The position numbers were made by a program, and so were the translations under genes. The notes beneath the pieces were generated by a model. That model saw only the letters and a program-made list of their open reading frames with translations. It made no database searches and was not told the DNA's origin. Of a stretch of 45,413 nt of DNA, positions 1 to 7,297 are shown piece by piece (position 1 is the stretch's first letter; each line of letters begins with the position of its first letter). Origin of the DNA: Deltaproteobacteria bacterium RIFCSPLOWO2_12_FULL_60_19 (GTDB lineage: Bacteria > Desulfobacterota > Binatia > UBA9968); assembly GCA_001798595.1 (NCBI GenBank), contig MGSS01000005.1:1-45413 (forward strand), read 5' to 3'.

Positions 1-78
1 ATTAAAGGCCGACCGATCCCCCTCTCGGACCCTGCCGAGCAGCTCCCCGTCCGGGTCTTGACCCGATGCCATCGCCAC
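1..78 (-). CDS. ECF-type RNA polymerase sigma factor, N-terminal fragment cut by window edge
   Basis: Reading the minus strand from about 78 gives a short open frame running off the left edge. It begins (V)AMASGQDPDGELLGRVRE and continues GDRSAFN. The pattern D-x-E-L-x-x-R-V-R-E-G-D-R-x-A-F is the usual start of region 2 of sigma-70-family extracytoplasmic-function sigma factors, which recruit RNA polymerase to stress or envelope promoters. A GTG at 78-76 lies 8 nt after AGGAG, and an ATG at 72-70 is the alternative start. Only about 26 codons are visible, so regions 2.2 to 4 cannot be checked. It is divergent from the DoxX-like gene. Confidence 0.6.
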   Translation of the reverse strand, partial: MAMASGQDPDGELLGRVREGDRSAFN

Positions 79-236
79 GCCGCTATCTCCTCGCTCCGTT
101 AGACAGCTTGGAATCCAAAAAGTTCCCGTGTGCGTCTTTCGTGGAACAGTGAAACCGCATTGTAGATGAAGCAGCGCGATGAGGAAAGAGGGTTTTTCCT
201 CTTGACTGTTATCCCGCCAAAAGCGATTCCTCGCAG

Positions 237-337
237 TAGAAGCCGCCGCTCGGTCGGAGAGCCCGCGCATCCGATACCGCCGGCGGGATTAACCAGCTAC
301 CCATTGCGCGGGCTCGGAGAGCGGGTGGCGGCTTCTA
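237..337. repeat. Large two-tier inverted repeat in the 79-428 intergenic region
   Basis: The 350-base stretch 79-428 holds no gene I trust. Its main content is a nested palindrome. Bases 237-247 are perfectly complementary to 327-337 (11 bp), and 259-269 to 305-315 (11 bp). The two stems are separated by an 11 x 11 nt partly pairing internal loop, so each arm is 33 nt. The apical part contains a further small CCGCC/GGCGG palindrome. A perfect -35 hexamer TTGACA lies at 361-366, but the -10 at the right distance is poor (TAAACG, 384-389), so a promoter for the DoxX-like gene is only possible. The element could be a leader RNA or an extragenic palindrome; I do not recognise a riboswitch class. 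Confidence 0.6.
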
Positions 338-428
338 TCGGCAAGGGCACGGGAAGTGAGTTGACACCGCGCGGGGAATCCACTAAACGGCAGAATAGTC
401 AGGGCTGTTTTTCGAATGGAGTGGGGTC

Positions 429-911
429 ATGGATCAGAGTGTTTGGCTGCCGGTTATCGAGAGTCTTCTGCGCGTCGTGCTGGGGCTCAGGATTCTCCAC
501 AGCGGCGTCAGCAACGTTATCAGGTGGCCGAACCCGACGAAAAATACCCGGTTGATATTCCCCTTCGGTGTGACCTTTTTCGCTTTTGTAGCCGTGGTGC
601 TGATGGTGGCCGGCGGCCTGGGGCTGGCGCTCGGTTTTCAAACTCGGCTTGCGGCCCTGATGATCGCGCTGTTTATGGTCCCGACGCTGAAGATACAATT
701 TTACTGGCTGCGCGAGCTTCCGGCCGTGATCGAAGAAGTGAACCGGGCCGTTCCCGAGGAACAGATCAACGGCAAGTTTCGCCTGCTGGCGAAGCAGGCC
801 CTCCATTCCCACGAGACCGGCTGGCAGAATAACCTGGTGCTCTTGTTCGCCGCGTTGTTCTTCGCGCTGCGGGGCTCCGCCGCCTTCGGCCTGGACAACC
901 TGCTGCGGTGA
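429..911 (+). CDS. DoxX-family integral membrane protein
   Basis: This 160-residue protein has about four hydrophobic segments: near residues 10-28, 48-70, 76-92 and 133-152. The helices carry small and aromatic residues and the length is typical of DoxX/DoxD-like proteins. The segment RVVLGLRILHSGVSNVIRW near the start is the usual first DoxX helix. Family members sit in the cytoplasmic membrane; some are thiosulfate:quinone oxidoreductase subunits or act with oxidoreductases in thiol stress, but most have no proven role. The ATG at 429 follows a G-rich ribosome-binding stretch (GGAGTGGGG). A small unknown gene follows 59 bp downstream, probably in the same transcript. The substrate cannot be told from sequence. 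Confidence 0.75.
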   Translation: MDQSVWLPVIESLLRVVLGLRILHSGVSNVIRWPNPTKNTRLIFPFGVTFFAFVAVVLMVAGGLGLALGFQTRLAALMIALFMVPTLKIQFYWLRELPAVIEEVNRAVPEEQINGKFRLLAKQALHSHETGWQNNLVLLFAALFFALRGSAAFGLDNLLR

Positions 912-970
912 TCGGCGTACGGAACTCGCCGCGCAGCGCCTCACGCCGGTCAAACGCAGACAGCGCGCCC

Positions 971-1219
971 ATGATTACTCAAAAACAAGACGAGGCCGCG
1001 GTCGCCGACATCGAAGAGTGGGCGAACCGCATCGCCCGCTCCGCGAGCGAAGGGGTTCAAATTTCGGTCTACTACGACGGGGACTCGAGCACCTACGTGC
1101 TGCGGCTGGCGAGAGCAAGCCGCGTGCTGCTGTTTCGTTTGTCCGATGCGCAGGTGCGCACACCCGCACGCGAAGCGGAATGCGAAAAGACCTTGCGCAA
1201 GAAAATCAGCGATCTATGA
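971..1219 (+). CDS. Small hypothetical protein (82 aa)
   Basis: A short soluble protein with an acidic, helical N-terminal half (DEAAVADIEEWANRIARSA) followed by a beta-rich part (VQISVYYDGDSSTYVLRLA) and a charged C-terminus. I chose the ATG at 971 because the upstream part of the frame overlaps the DoxX-like gene and looks non-coding. I do not recognise the family. It lies just after the DoxX-like gene and is convergent with the ABC ATPase gene, with only 10 bp between their stops. Regular codon use and a sensible hydrophobic pattern make it likely real. Confidence 0.5.
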   Translation: MITQKQDEAAVADIEEWANRIARSASEGVQISVYYDGDSSTYVLRLARASRVLLFRLSDAQVRTPAREAECEKTLRKKISDL

Positions 1220-1229
1220 CCGCCGCCCG

Positions 1230-1970
1230 CTACACGCCCAATTCCCGCAGGATCTGTTCTTTTAGCTCGATGAACTCGGGGCTGGTGAGCTTGCGGGGTT
1301 GCGCGAACGGAACTTTCAGAATCGAGCGGATGCTCGCGGGCCGTGAAGAGAGTATCAGAATCCGGTCGGCCAGGTGAATAGCCTCTTCCACGTCGTGCGT
1401 GACCAGCAGCACGGTATGTTTTTCCTGCGCGAGAATTCTCAGCAACTCAAGGCGCATGCGGACTCTGGTCAACGCGTCCAATGCCGCAAACGGTTCATCC
1501 ATGTAGAGGATCTCCGGCTTGACGACGAGCGCCCGCGCGACCTCCACCCGCTTCAACATCCCGCCGGAGGTTTGATACGGAAATGCCTCCTCAAATCCTT
1601 TTAGTCCCACCAACTCCGCGTAATGATCCGCCAGCCTTCTCTTCTCCTGCCTGGGCAAGCCGTCCAGGCCGAACATCAGATTGCGCCGCACCGTGAGCCA
1701 CGGAAAGACCGAGCCCTGCTGCGAGATGACGATGCCTTTACGGCTCGGCCCGCTCACCGGAACGGCATCCACGGCCACGGCTCCTCGATCTCCCGGTTCG
1801 AAGCCGGCAACGATGTTTAACAGCGTGGTCTTGCCGCAGCCCGACGGGCCGACCACGGCCACAAACTCTCCTTCGGCCACCGTGAAGTCGATCCCTTCGA
1901 GCACGGACAACGGACCGTCGGGAGTGGGATAGATTTTCCAGAGATTTCTTACGGCGATCTTAGCGGCCAT
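1230..1970 (-). CDS. ABC importer ATP-binding protein, nitrate/sulfonate/taurine type
   Basis: This 246-residue ATPase has Walker A GPSGCGKTT at about residues 41-49, a signature loop reading TSGGM in place of LSGGQ, Walker B ILYMDEPFAALD and the switch histidine in LLVTHDVEEA. It belongs to the SsuB/TauB/NrtD group that powers group II importers. I start it at 1970 because MAAKIAVRNLWKIYP begins the family domain and this gives an 11-bp overlap with the permease gene. It is the last gene of the six-gene operon starting at 5363 and should energise the permease encoded just upstream. The Q-to-M change in the signature is a mild oddity. Confidence 0.9.
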   Translation of the reverse strand: MAAKIAVRNLWKIYPTPDGPLSVLEGIDFTVAEGEFVAVVGPSGCGKTTLLNIVAGFEPGDRGAVAVDAVPVSGPSRKGIVISQQGSVFPWLTVRRNLMFGLDGLPRQEKRRLADHYAELVGLKGFEEAFPYQTSGGMLKRVEVARALVVKPEILYMDEPFAALDALTRVRMRLELLRILAQEKHTVLLVTHDVEEAIHLADRILILSSRPASIRSILKVPFAQPRKLTSPEFIELKEQILRELGV

Positions 1971-2718
1971 ACTTCCAACGGACCTCTTTGAGCCGCTCCA
2001 GCCGCCGCATCGCATTGTCCAACACGAGGCCGATCACTCCGATGATCGCCATCCCGGCGACCACCAGATCGTAACGGTTGCCCGCGTTCCGCGAGTCGAT
2101 GATGAGATAGCCGAGGCCCGATTTGAGCGCGATCATCTCAGCCGCAACCACCACCAACCAGGCGACTCCGAGGCTGATCCGCATTCCGACGATGATGTGC
2201 GGGAGGGCTGCCGGAACGACGACCTGGCGAAACAGCGCCGCGCCGCCGACGCCGAAGTTCTGCGCCGCCCGAATATACTGGCGCTCGATGGTATGAACCC
2301 CGGCCGTGGTCTCCAACACGATCGGAAAAAACGACGAAAGAAAGATCAGAAAAATCGGCGCCATGTTTCCCACCCCGAACCAGATGATGGCGAGCGGAAT
2401 CCAGGCGATGGGAGAGATGGGACGAAGGATCTGCGTCAGTGGATTTAGCGCCGCGAAAAGTCCGTGGAACCATCCCATGAAAATACCCAGCGGTATGGCG
2501 AGGGCGGCAGCCAGGAGATAACCGCTCCCGACCCTGAAAAGCGAAGCAGCTATATGATCGAGCAGAGTGCCCTGGCGCGCCAGCTCTACGATACCGAGAA
2601 CAACGCGCCACGGCGTGGGGACGATGATCGTCTCGCTCACCGCGACCGCCGCCCACCACAGAACTACCAAAACGCTTACCAGAACGGCCGGGGCGAGAAT
2701 TTTTGTTTTGCCTCTCAT
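1960..2718 (-). CDS. ABC importer permease, SsuC/TauC type
   Basis: This 252-residue membrane protein of the binding-protein-dependent transport family has six likely transmembrane segments. The EAA-type cytoplasmic loop that docks on the ATPase reads about AAQNFGVGGAALFRQVVVPAALPHI. The N-terminal helix (LAPAVLVSVLVVLWWAAVAVS) and the GIFMGWFHGLFAALNPL stretch are typical of sulfonate, nitrate or taurine permeases. It overlaps the upstream cupredoxin-like gene and the downstream ATPase gene, so the three are translationally coupled. No specificity can be read from the permease; the operon context of copper proteins is the only clue. Confidence 0.9.
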   Translation of the reverse strand: MRGKTKILAPAVLVSVLVVLWWAAVAVSETIIVPTPWRVVLGIVELARQGTLLDHIAASLFRVGSGYLLAAALAIPLGIFMGWFHGLFAALNPLTQILRPISPIAWIPLAIIWFGVGNMAPIFLIFLSSFFPIVLETTAGVHTIERQYIRAAQNFGVGGAALFRQVVVPAALPHIIVGMRISLGVAWLVVVAAEMIALKSGLGYLIIDSRNAGNRYDLVVAGMAIIGVIGLVLDNAMRRLERLKEVRWKYGR

Positions 2719-3200
2719 ATCCGTTCGTCTTCGTTTTCTGTCGCTTCACCGCTCGACGGGGCGGCATGGTCTTCGAAGAGGCGGGCCACGCGCCAGCGAA
2801 GCCGCGGCCAGCCTGCTTCAGGCGCCTTCTCGACGAGAATCGTAAGGCGCCCGGACTCGTGAAGCGGGCAGGTCAATTCGAACCTGGAGGGCACGCGCGC
2901 CGGAATCCGATAGCTTTGCCGAGGCATCAGGAGCACCGGCCCAAACAGCGCCGGCGCCTCATCCTCGTTCCTGAGCACCAGGATGTCCTGAACTCCCAAG
3001 GTCAGGCGAACCGTAGAAGGAATAACGTTGAGTTTCTCCCCCGCAACCTTGCGCGCCCAGGTGCCCCTGGGAATGACATAGACGAGCTCCCGTTGATCCG
3101 ACGACACCGGCGCCGCCGACGCCCAAAGAGCCGCCGCCAACGGAACAACTCCGATCGCGGAAAGCCCCCAAAGCAGAATGCGCGCGCGCCGCTTCCTCAT
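2715..3200 (-). CDS. Cupredoxin-like exported or anchored protein with incomplete copper site
   Basis: A basic start followed by one hydrophobic segment (ILLWGLSAIGVVPLAAALWAS) suggests a signal peptide or anchor. The rest is beta-rich and ends with a segment like the copper-site loop of cupredoxins: FELTCPLHESGRLTILV, i.e. C-P-L-H-x-x-G. The usual axial Met after the His is Arg, and the upstream ligand His expected in the NEDEAPALF segment is absent. The fold call is therefore reasonable but ordinary type 1 copper binding is doubtful. I use the ATG at 3200, preceded by GAGGTGAGG; a GTG at 3209 would overlap the PCu(A)C stop. It sits between the PCu(A)C gene and the permease gene. Confidence 0.55.
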   Translation of the reverse strand: MRKRRARILLWGLSAIGVVPLAAALWASAAPVSSDQRELVYVIPRGTWARKVAGEKLNVIPSTVRLTLGVQDILVLRNEDEAPALFGPVLLMPRQSYRIPARVPSRFELTCPLHESGRLTILVEKAPEAGWPRLRWRVARLFEDHAAPSSGEATENEDERI

Positions 3201-3205
3201 ATGCC

Positions 3206-3673
3206 TCACCTCACCTCGGCATCCACCGAGACCTGCCCGGCTTTCTCAAACGTGAGCGATGCTTTGATCTTCTCTCCGGGCGTGAGATCCCGTTTAAGCC
3301 GGAGCAGCATGAGGTGGTAGCCGCCCGGCTTCATCTCCAGCTTGCCCCCGGCCGGGATCTCGAATTTCGGCACGGGTCGCATCATCATCATTCCCGACAT
3401 CTCGTAGCTCTCGTGAAGCTCCACGGCATCCGCCGCCTCCGACGCGCCGGCGATCAGGACGTCCGTCGTCTTTCCCGCGTTGACGACGGTCGCGTAAACC
3501 GCGCCGTTTCCCCGCTCCGAAGCGGCGCCGGACTGCGTGCCGCCCCCCGCCATCGGGGCGCGCCGCGCCCAGGCGCTCTCGAGGCGGATCTCCGGCTTCG
3601 ACCGATCGCACGCCGCCGCCGTCGCCAGGAAAAAGATCGCCGCGAGTGTCAAACTCAACTTGTTGCCGTTCAT
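3206..3673 (-). CDS. Periplasmic copper chaperone PCu(A)C (lipoprotein)
   Basis: The protein has a lipoprotein signal ending ATAAAC, giving an anchored Cys22, and then a PCu(A)C domain. The copper(I) motif H-x10-M-x21-H-x-M is exact: His87, Met98, His120, Met122, with extra methionines at 92 and 95-97. Family members carry Cu(I) in the periplasm and hand it to cytochrome c oxidase, usually with SCO1-type proteins. The SCO1 gene is directly upstream and overlaps by 4 bp. An insertion rich in Gly/Ser (about 40-57) lies between strands. Role as a copper carrier is well supported; its partner in this operon is inferred. Confidence 0.88.
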   Translation of the reverse strand: MNGNKLSLTLAAIFFLATAAACDRSKPEIRLESAWARRAPMAGGGTQSGAASERGNGAVYATVVNAGKTTDVLIAGASEAADAVELHESYEMSGMMMMRPVPKFEIPAGGKLEMKPGGYHLMLLRLKRDLTPGEKIKASLTFEKAGQVSVDAEVR

Positions 3674-4269
3674 CGTTGTCTCTCCGTCAGCAGAAGTTTG
3701 ACGTCGTGGGCCATGTCCTCAACGGACGTTCCGAACGGCGCCATGATGCGAAGGTAGCCGGCGCCATCGATGAAGTGGATGGAAGCCGAGTGGTGGACGA
3801 GATAGGCGCCCGATTTTTTATCCACGACGGTTTTCCGGGTGGAGACGCCGTAGCCCTTCCGCACGCCCGTCAATTGCTCGGGGGTTCCCGTCAATCCGAG
3901 AAACGTCTTGTCGAAAGCGTTCATGTAGGCGCGCAGCCGCTCGACGGTGTCCCGCTCCGGATCCACCGTGACATAAATGACCTGCACGCGCTCCGCGTCG
4001 GCGCCGAGCTTTTTGCGGACCAACGCGAGATCGGCTAGGGTCGTCGGGCAAACGTCGGGACAGTAGGTATAGCCGAAACCCATCAGAACGACTTTCCCCT
4101 GGTAACGGCTTAAGCGGAATTCCGCGCCGTTCGAGGCCTTGAGCGTAAAGTCCGGCGCCTTGCGCGGCGGCTGCAAAACTCCCGCGCGGAATTCGGCGCC
4201 GTGAAGCGGCCCCACGGAGAGCCACAGGAGCGCCAACGTTACGACCGTCAATAATCTCCTGAACGCCAC
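3670..4269 (-). CDS. SCO1/SenC/PrrC family copper-binding thioredoxin-fold protein
   Basis: After a signal or anchor segment (RLLTVVTLALLWLSVGPLHG) comes a thioredoxin-fold domain with the SCO motif Y-C-P-D-V-C-P (Cys70, Cys74) and the distal ligand His near residue 160 in YLVHHSA. SCO proteins bind copper and reduce or metallate the CuA centre of cytochrome oxidase. The GTG at 4269 is preceded by AGGAGAGCC. The gene starts 11 bp after the solute-binding protein gene and overlaps the PCu(A)C gene, so it belongs to the same operon. Its presence inside an ABC importer operon rather than an oxidase operon is unusual. Confidence 0.9.
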   Translation of the reverse strand: MAFRRLLTVVTLALLWLSVGPLHGAEFRAGVLQPPRKAPDFTLKASNGAEFRLSRYQGKVVLMGFGYTYCPDVCPTTLADLALVRKKLGADAERVQVIYVTVDPERDTVERLRAYMNAFDKTFLGLTGTPEQLTGVRKGYGVSTRKTVVDKKSGAYLVHHSASIHFIDGAGYLRIMAPFGTSVEDMAHDVKLLLTERQR

Positions 4270-4280
4270 GGCTCTCCTTT

Positions 4281-5363
4281 CTACTGCGGCAGGGAAATCT
4301 TCGCCGGCTTGGAATTACGGGCGAAGCTCTCGTCCACATATTTTTCATAGGCGACGGCGCGCTTGAGGGTGCCCGCTTCCAAAGAGAGCTGCACCAGCTC
4401 GTCGAACTCGGCCCGGACCAGCTTGAGGTCTCCATAGGTGACCCGATCGGCGGGGTTTTCCATGACGAAGCGCAAAATCTCCGGGTCCTGGTTGAAAAAT
4501 GCCGGCCGGGCCGCGACGCGAATCGCATGGAGACGGTTCTGCGCAGCGGCATCGAGCCATCGTCCCGCCGACAGGACATAGTCCACCAGCCGCTGCACCT
4601 GGGCGCGATCCGATTTGATCAGCTCATCCCGGACCGTCAGCACGCAACAGATATAGTTGGGCCAGGCGTCGCGGGTCATATGGAGCGGCCGCGCGTACCC
4701 GGCCTTCTGCGCCACCGCTCCGAACGGCTCCCCCGTGGCGTAGGCATCGACGGACTTGGCGTAGAGCGCCGCCGGCATGTCGGGCGGATTCATTTCGACC
4801 AGCTCGATGTCTTTTTCCGTCACGCCGTACTTTTTCATGAGCTTGCGCACGAACAGATAATCGACGGCGAATCTGCTGGGAATGGCCACCCGCTTTCCTT
4901 TCAGGTTGCCGAAGTTATCTCCCGCGAAGTCGTTTCTCACCATCACCACCGCGCCGGAACGGTGGCCCAGCGCCACGATCTTGATCGGAATGCCGGCATC
5001 CGCCAGGTCCATCACCATGGGCGCCAGCATGTACGCCGCTTTGATCCTGCCGGTCATCAAAGCCTCCTTCAACTCCGGCCAGCCGCTGAACTTGCTGAAC
5101 TCGGTCGCGGCGCCGGCAGCGCTTTTGGAGGCGCCCTCTTTGGCGTCACTCTGCATCGCCATACAGGCGACGGGCAGCGTGAGGTTTCAGGTGACCGGCA
5201 ACCCTCCGACTCTCAGCGGCTCGGCGGCCGGCTGCGCCGCCATTCCTTCCCGGCCCTTCGGCGCATCGACGGGAAGCAGGGAAAGCATAAGAATGGCGAT
5301 AACCATCGCCGCTCTCCGGATCGTGTTTCGGAAGCGGGTAACAGCCGGTTGATGAAGATTCAT
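4281..5363 (-). CDS. NMT1/SsuA-like ABC solute-binding protein with in-frame TGA, predicted selenocysteine at residue 59
   Basis: One frame runs from ATG 5363 to 4281 and is broken only by TGA at 5189-5187 (codon 59). The start has a strong ribosome site (GGAGGAG, about 7 nt before ATG). A signal peptide follows (hydrophobic core MVIAILMLSLL), then mature sequence AAEPLRVGGLPVT, the TGA, and NLTLPVACMAMQ. The remainder is a complete NMT1-type binding domain with the family block PIKIVALGHRSGAVVMV. From memory, close relatives have Cys at this spot (LPVTC-x-L), so the TGA replaces Cys. A SECIS-like hairpin lies just downstream (5177-5151). The ATG at 5162 would give a protein without signal peptide or first strand and falls inside the hairpin, so I reject it as the true start. 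The protein would be 360 residues with Sec. It is first in an operon with SCO1, PCu(A)C, a cupredoxin-like protein, permease and ATPase. Confidence 0.78.
5151..5177 (-). promoter_or_regulatory. SECIS-like hairpin downstream of the TGA in the solute-binding protein gene
   Basis: On the minus strand, CGTCGCC (5172-5166) pairs perfectly with GGCGATG (5160-5154) around the 5-nt loop TGTAT. Below it, CTG (5177-5175) pairs with CAG (5153-5151) across a two-base CC bulge. The loop G is its second base, and 22 nt separate it from the TGA. Published rules for bacterial SECIS elements ask for a stem-loop right after the UGA with G among the first two loop bases about 16-37 nt away, and this fits. It would bind SelB to direct Sec insertion. 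Confidence 0.72.
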
Positions 5364-5407
5364 AGAGTAACTCCTCCGTCCGTGGAAAATGATTGTCTCA
5401 TGGTGTT

Positions 5408-6385
5408 TTACCGGGCATGCAGCTCCCGCGCAACATTCTTGGCGAAATAAGTGAGAATCATGTCGGCGCCGGCCCGCTTGATCGCGGTAAGCACTTCCCA
5501 CATGATTCTCCTCTCGTCAATCCAGCCGTTTTTCCCGGCGGCCTTGATCATCGAGTATTCGCCGCTGACGTTGTAGGCGGCGACCGGATAGCCGAACTTC
5601 TGCTTCACGCGATAGACGATATCGAGGTAGGCCATCGCCGGCTTGACCATGACGATATCCGCGCCTTCGCGGATATCCAGCTCGACCTCTCTCAAAGCCT
5701 CATCGGCGTTCGCCGGGTCCATCTGGTAGGAGCGGCGGTCGCCGAACTGCGGCGTCGATTCCGCGGCGTCGCGGAACGGCGCGTAAAAACCGGAGGCGTA
5801 CTTCGCCGCATAGGCCATGATGGCGACCTGCTCAAAGCCGTCTTGGTCGAGCGCCTTGCGGATCGCGCCGACCCTGCCGTCCATCATGTCCGAGGGCGCG
5901 ACGACGTCCGCGCCCGCGCGCGCGTGAGACAATGCCTCTTTCACGAGCAGCTCGATCGTTGCGTCGTTATCGACGTCGCCGTCCTTGACCACGCCGCAAT
6001 GGCCGTGATCGGTATATTCGCAGAGGCAGACATCCGTCATGACCAATAGCTCCGGAATCTTCCGCTTGATTTCCTGAATCGCCCGTTGCACCACGCCGTC
6101 GTCCGCGTAGGCCTCCGACCCCTGCCCGTCTTTGCGCTCGGGAATGCCGAACAGGATGACCGCCGGAATTCCGAGCGAGCCTGCTTCCTCGCACTCCTGC
6201 ACGGCGCGGTCAACCGAGAGTTGAGCGACGCCGGGCATGGAGGGAACGGGCCGCGCGCTATTTTTTCCCGGACCGACAAACAGCGGATAGATCAGGTCGT
6301 TCGCGCTCAGCGCCGTCTCACGCACCATCGCGCGCAGCTTCTCATTTTTGCGTAACCTCCGCGCGCGGTAAGTTGGAAATTCCAT
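5408..6385 (-). CDS. hemB: Porphobilinogen synthase (delta-aminolevulinic acid dehydratase)
   Basis: This 325-residue enzyme condenses two 5-aminolevulinate molecules to porphobilinogen in the cytoplasm. The Schiff-base lysine is Lys248 in [10 protein letters not shown], and the second active-site lysine lies in MAYAAKYAS. The zinc-type cysteines are present in [14 protein letters not shown] (Cys120, Cys122, Cys130), so it is a Zn-dependent form. I start at 6385 because [12 protein letters not shown] is the family start and GGAGG lies just upstream. It is the last hem gene of the block, and the selenocysteine binding-protein gene begins 44 bp after its stop, so the two groups may be co-transcribed. 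Confidence 0.96.
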   Translation of the reverse strand: MEFPTYRARRLRKNEKLRAMVRETALSANDLIYPLFVGPGKNSARPVPSMPGVAQLSVDRAVQECEEAGSLGIPAVILFGIPERKDGQGSEAYADDGVVQRAIQEIKRKIPELLVMTDVCLCEYTDHGHCGVVKDGDVDNDATIELLVKEALSHARAGADVVAPSDMMDGRVGAIRKALDQDGFEQVAIMAYAAKYASGFYAPFRDAAESTPQFGDRRSYQMDPANADEALREVELDIREGADIVMVKPAMAYLDIVYRVKQKFGYPVAAYNVSGEYSMIKAAGKNGWIDERRIMWEVLTAIKRAGADMILTYFAKNVARELHAR

Positions 6386-6419
6386 AGCTCCTCCGAAAAA
6401 AACCGACGTTAGGCCTTTT

Positions 6420-6471
6420 CGCCTCACCCCTAACCCCTTACGTAAGGGGTGAAAGGTGAGGGGTTAGGCGC
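6420..6471. repeat. Extragenic palindrome between hemD and hemB
   Basis: The 93-bp hemD-hemB gap contains a perfect palindrome CCCCTTACGTAAGGGG (6434-6449) nested in a longer imperfect inverted repeat, with CGCCTCACCCCTAACC on the left and GGTGAGGGGTTAGGCG on the right. It can form a strong hairpin in either strand. As it lies inside an operon it may be an RNA-stability or attenuation hairpin, or a REP-like insertion. Confidence 0.6.
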
Positions 6472-6478
6472 CTTTTGC

Positions 6479-7297
6479 CTACTGCCTACTGAAATGTTCC
6501 GCGATCACCCGCGTAAGCCCCGGAATGGTAAATTCGCCGGCGACGACGTCGACTCGAATTCCCAACCTCTCAGCCGTCTCCCGCGTGATCGGACCGATGC
6601 AGGCGACCAGGCAGTTGCGGAGAAGATCCGGCGCGTCCTCCTCCGCAAAAAGCTCGGCAAAATGGTTTACGGTGCTTGAGCTGGTAAAAGTCACGACATC
6701 GATCTCTTTTTTACGCAACATCGACTTGAGCCTGGCTGCGTTCCCTTGGGCGGCCACGGTGCGATAAGCCTCGACTACATCCACGGTCGCGCCCCATCGC
6801 TCGAGCGTCAACGGCAGCACGTCTCGCGCCTCCGCCGCGCGCGGCAAAAGCACGCTCTTTCCTTTCACACGAGCCTTGCCCAATTTTTCCGCAATCGCTT
6901 CCGCGCGGTATTCCCCCGGCAGCAGCGCAACGCTAAGCCCCAGAGATCGAAGCTCCGCCGCCGTGCGCGGGCCGATGGCCGCGATGCGAGCGCCTCTGAG
7001 ATCACTCGCCCGCTTGTTCAGCCGGGTAAAACGCTTCCAGAAATGCTTCACGCCGTTGACGCTGGTAAAAATAATCCACTGGTATGTCTTGATCCGACGA
7101 ATCGCGAGATCCAGCGGCCCATAGTTGACGGGCGGAACAATCTCGATGGTCGGAAATTCGATTACTTCTCCGCCCAGCTCCTCGATCAACCGGACGAACT
7201 CGCCGGCCTGCGTGCGCGGGCGGGTGATAACGATGCGCCGGCCCGAGAGCGGCGGTTTTTCCCGGGCAGTCCCGGCCTTTCGCTTAACTCGCGCCAT
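6479..7297 (-). CDS. hemD: Uroporphyrinogen-III synthase
   Basis: This 272-residue protein closes and inverts ring D of hydroxymethylbilane to uroporphyrinogen III. It begins MARVKRK and shows the first-domain start GRRIVITRPRTQAGEFVRLIEELGG, then the second-domain stretch VVEAYRTVA and the block DVVTFTSSSTVNHFAELF, all typical of the two-domain HemD fold. I set the start at 7297, giving a 14-bp overlap with hemC. The family is poorly conserved, but the position between hemC and hemB makes the call firm. Confidence 0.93.
   Translation of the reverse strand: MARVKRKAGTAREKPPLSGRRIVITRPRTQAGEFVRLIEELGGEVIEFPTIEIVPPVNYGPLDLAIRRIKTYQWIIFTSVNGVKHFWKRFTRLNKRASDLRGARIAAIGPRTAAELRSLGLSVALLPGEYRAEAIAEKLGKARVKGKSVLLPRAAEARDVLPLTLERWGATVDVVEAYRTVAAQGNAARLKSMLRKKEIDVVTFTSSSTVNHFAELFAEEDAPDLLRNCLVACIGPITRETAERLGIRVDVVAGEFTIPGLTRVIAEHFSRQ

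Noticed and set aside
166-555. Plus-strand open frame of 129 codons
   Set aside because: It runs through the palindrome at 237-337, has a low-complexity Arg/Ser/Gly composition and overlaps the DoxX-like gene in another frame.
4281-5162. Shorter binding-protein gene starting at ATG 5162
   Set aside because: It would lack the signal peptide and first strand, which are encoded in the same frame upstream of the TGA, and this ATG lies inside the SECIS-like hairpin.
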